This document shows positions 23,830-24,755 of a DNA stretch of 24,755 bases, piece after piece (within the stretch, counting starts at the first letter, position 1; each line of letters starts with the position of its first letter). The stretch is from Ignavibacteria bacterium UBA961 (GTDB taxonomy: Bacteria > Bacteroidota > Ignavibacteria > Kapaibacteriales > UBA961). The stretch covers positions 1 through 24,755 of the forward strand of contig DBCJ01000039.1 of NCBI GenBank assembly GCA_002293005.1. Direction: 5' to 3'. A program made the position numbers and the translations under genes. Below the pieces are notes generated by a model. That model was not told where the DNA came from and did no database searches. It saw only the letters and a program-made list of their open reading frames with translations.

Positions 23830-24639
23830 TTACTTTATTGAGTATCGAAGCAATTCTCTTACAAATCCATCACCTTTGAATTGTATTGGTTCAAGACCAG
23901 GAACAACAACTCTTAAGTCAAGTGCAGGGAATTCCTCTTTAACAATTCCAACATTTTGAGCTATCCACACAAATTGCTTGACATTGATTGAATCCACAGG
24001 AATTTGAGTACCAAACAAAGTTATTGAAGGCTTCAATGTTAATGTCAATTCAAATTTCGTTGTATTTGGGAATGAAGTACCTTTTATCACTTCTGTGGCA
24101 GTTGCAACTTTCTTTCCTCTCATAGTGATTGCTGAGGTCAATGGGATATTCTGTCCATTAAATGGAATGGAAACACCAGTAATTGATGTGTCGGCTATAA
24201 TCCATTGAGAAGTTGCAGCGAAATCAGCAAACTTTGACCATCTTCTGGTCTGTGGTACGATTGCATTGATGAGATCTGTCAACTGAATTCCGGGAGGAAT
24301 GAATTGCCAATATCCCCAAACTGTTTGGCCTTCCTTTGAATAATGATCGGTTCTAATTTTCTCATTGTTTCTGAATACATCAAATGCAAAAGCTGTTTTA
24401 CCTTCTTTGATCGATGAAGTGCCGATTACCATAGAATCGTTTGTTACTGAAGAAGGATCAGGATTACCTGTTAAAGAATCCAAACGAGTGATGCTGTACA
24501 CATGATAACTGCCTGTCTTCAATGGCATATTATCATTATCAGTTGTCGGGGTTGTTGTGGTGTCATCGGAACAAGAAGAAATTCCGAGTGAGAATCCCAT
24601 CGCAATGATGATGAAGACTGATGTTAATAATGATTTCAT
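23830..24639 (-). CDS. Unrecognised lipoprotein
   Basis: 269 residues from the ATG at 24639, with GAGG seven bases upstream; the longer frame runs into the preceding gene. MKSLLTSVFIIIAMGFSLG then ISSC is a lipoprotein signal with the modified cysteine at residue 23. It is followed by a Thr/Asp-rich linker (SDDTTTTPTTDNDN) and Ser-Asp at +2/+3. The mature part is rich in beta strands and opens with MPLKTGSYHVYSITRLD, a layout seen in many small FCB-group lipoproteins of unknown role. Near the end is VKQFVWIAQNVGIVKEEF. No enzymatic motif is visible. It lies 23 bases downstream of another minus-strand gene and may be co-transcribed with it; it ends at a strong terminator. Confidence 0.75.
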   Translation of the reverse strand: MKSLLTSVFIIIAMGFSLGISSCSDDTTTTPTTDNDNMPLKTGSYHVYSITRLDSLTGNPDPSSVTNDSMVIGTSSIKEGKTAFAFDVFRNNEKIRTDHYSKEGQTVWGYWQFIPPGIQLTDLINAIVPQTRRWSKFADFAATSQWIIADTSITGVSIPFNGQNIPLTSAITMRGKKVATATEVIKGTSFPNTTKFELTLTLKPSITLFGTQIPVDSINVKQFVWIAQNVGIVKEEFPALDLRVVVPGLEPIQFKGDGFVRELLRYSIK

Positions 24640-24662
24640 GATAAAACCTCTATAAAAATGAA

Positions 24663-24755
24663 TTACATGTTTCTTCGATACTGTCCGCCGACTTGATACA
24701 AAGCATTGGACATTTGACCAAGCGAACAAACTTTGGCTGCTTCCATCAGGGCATC
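24663..24755 (-). CDS. C-terminal end of an unidentified gene (runs off right edge)
   Basis: The minus strand is open from the right edge for 30 codons to a TAA at 24663-24665, ending VCSLGQMSNALYQVGGQYR and then RNM. The reading frame and the 23-base gap to the lipoprotein start suggest the end of an upstream operon gene. Thirty residues are too few to name a family; the single Cys in an AAKVCSLGQ context is the only distinctive feature. A chance open frame of this length is possible. Confidence 0.45.
   Translation of the reverse strand, partial: DALMEAAKVCSLGQMSNALYQVGGQYRRNM

Overview
The window looks like core chromosome of an FCB-group bacterium (Bacteroidota, Chlorobiota, Ignavibacteria or Kapabacteria lineages). 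Three observations point there. Several intergenic regions carry a Bacteroidota-type -7 box (TAnnTTTG). Many genes lack a clear Shine-Dalgarno sequence. A DUF3098 gene is present, a family I associate with that group. DNA is AT-rich throughout and codon use looks uniform. I see no insertion sequence, prophage, CRISPR array, tRNA or rRNA. The species-level assignment is inference.

Layout, left to right. (1) 1-1359, minus: a FemAB/GNAT-like acyltransferase translationally coupled to a glycosyltransferase-like gene that runs off the left edge. (2) 1439-2296, plus: an EamA/DMT transporter. (3) 2388-8430, plus: a compact type I secretion-type operon of ABC exporter, HlyD-like adaptor, TolC-like outer membrane protein and TetR regulator. 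A 21-bp inverted repeat precedes it and is a candidate operator. The exporter has an unrecognised N-terminal domain of about 270 residues and an atypical Q-loop and D-loop. (4) 8406-9094, minus: small DUF3098 and DUF1232 membrane proteins. (5) 9240-11425, plus: purC-purB, purine biosynthesis, closed by a bidirectional terminator.

(6) 11464-15181, minus: the division genes ftsQ-ftsA-ftsZ, read from a strong promoter at about 15,290, with no mur genes next to them. (7) 15408-16676, plus: an Atg22/UMF1-type MFS transporter. (8) 16677-22329, minus: a tightly overlapping operon of suhB-like phosphatase, dapF, ruvC, a Nudix CoA-pyrophosphatase-like gene and a large FAD/Fe-S D-lactate/glycolate dehydrogenase-like protein. 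(9) 22472-23776, plus: rimO, divergent from suhB across a region holding two -7 boxes and a Crp/FNR-like inverted repeat. (10) 23830-24639, minus: an unrecognised lipoprotein, and the 3' end of another minus-strand gene at the right edge.

No gene-free stretch exceeds 300 bases; the longest is 15182-15407, which holds the ftsQ leader and promoter. The most interesting items are the secretion operon with its candidate operator, the duplicated C-terminal motif in FtsZ, the ftsQ leader with an overlapping small ORF, and the dyad between suhB and rimO. I found no clear evidence of a wholly new multi-gene system.
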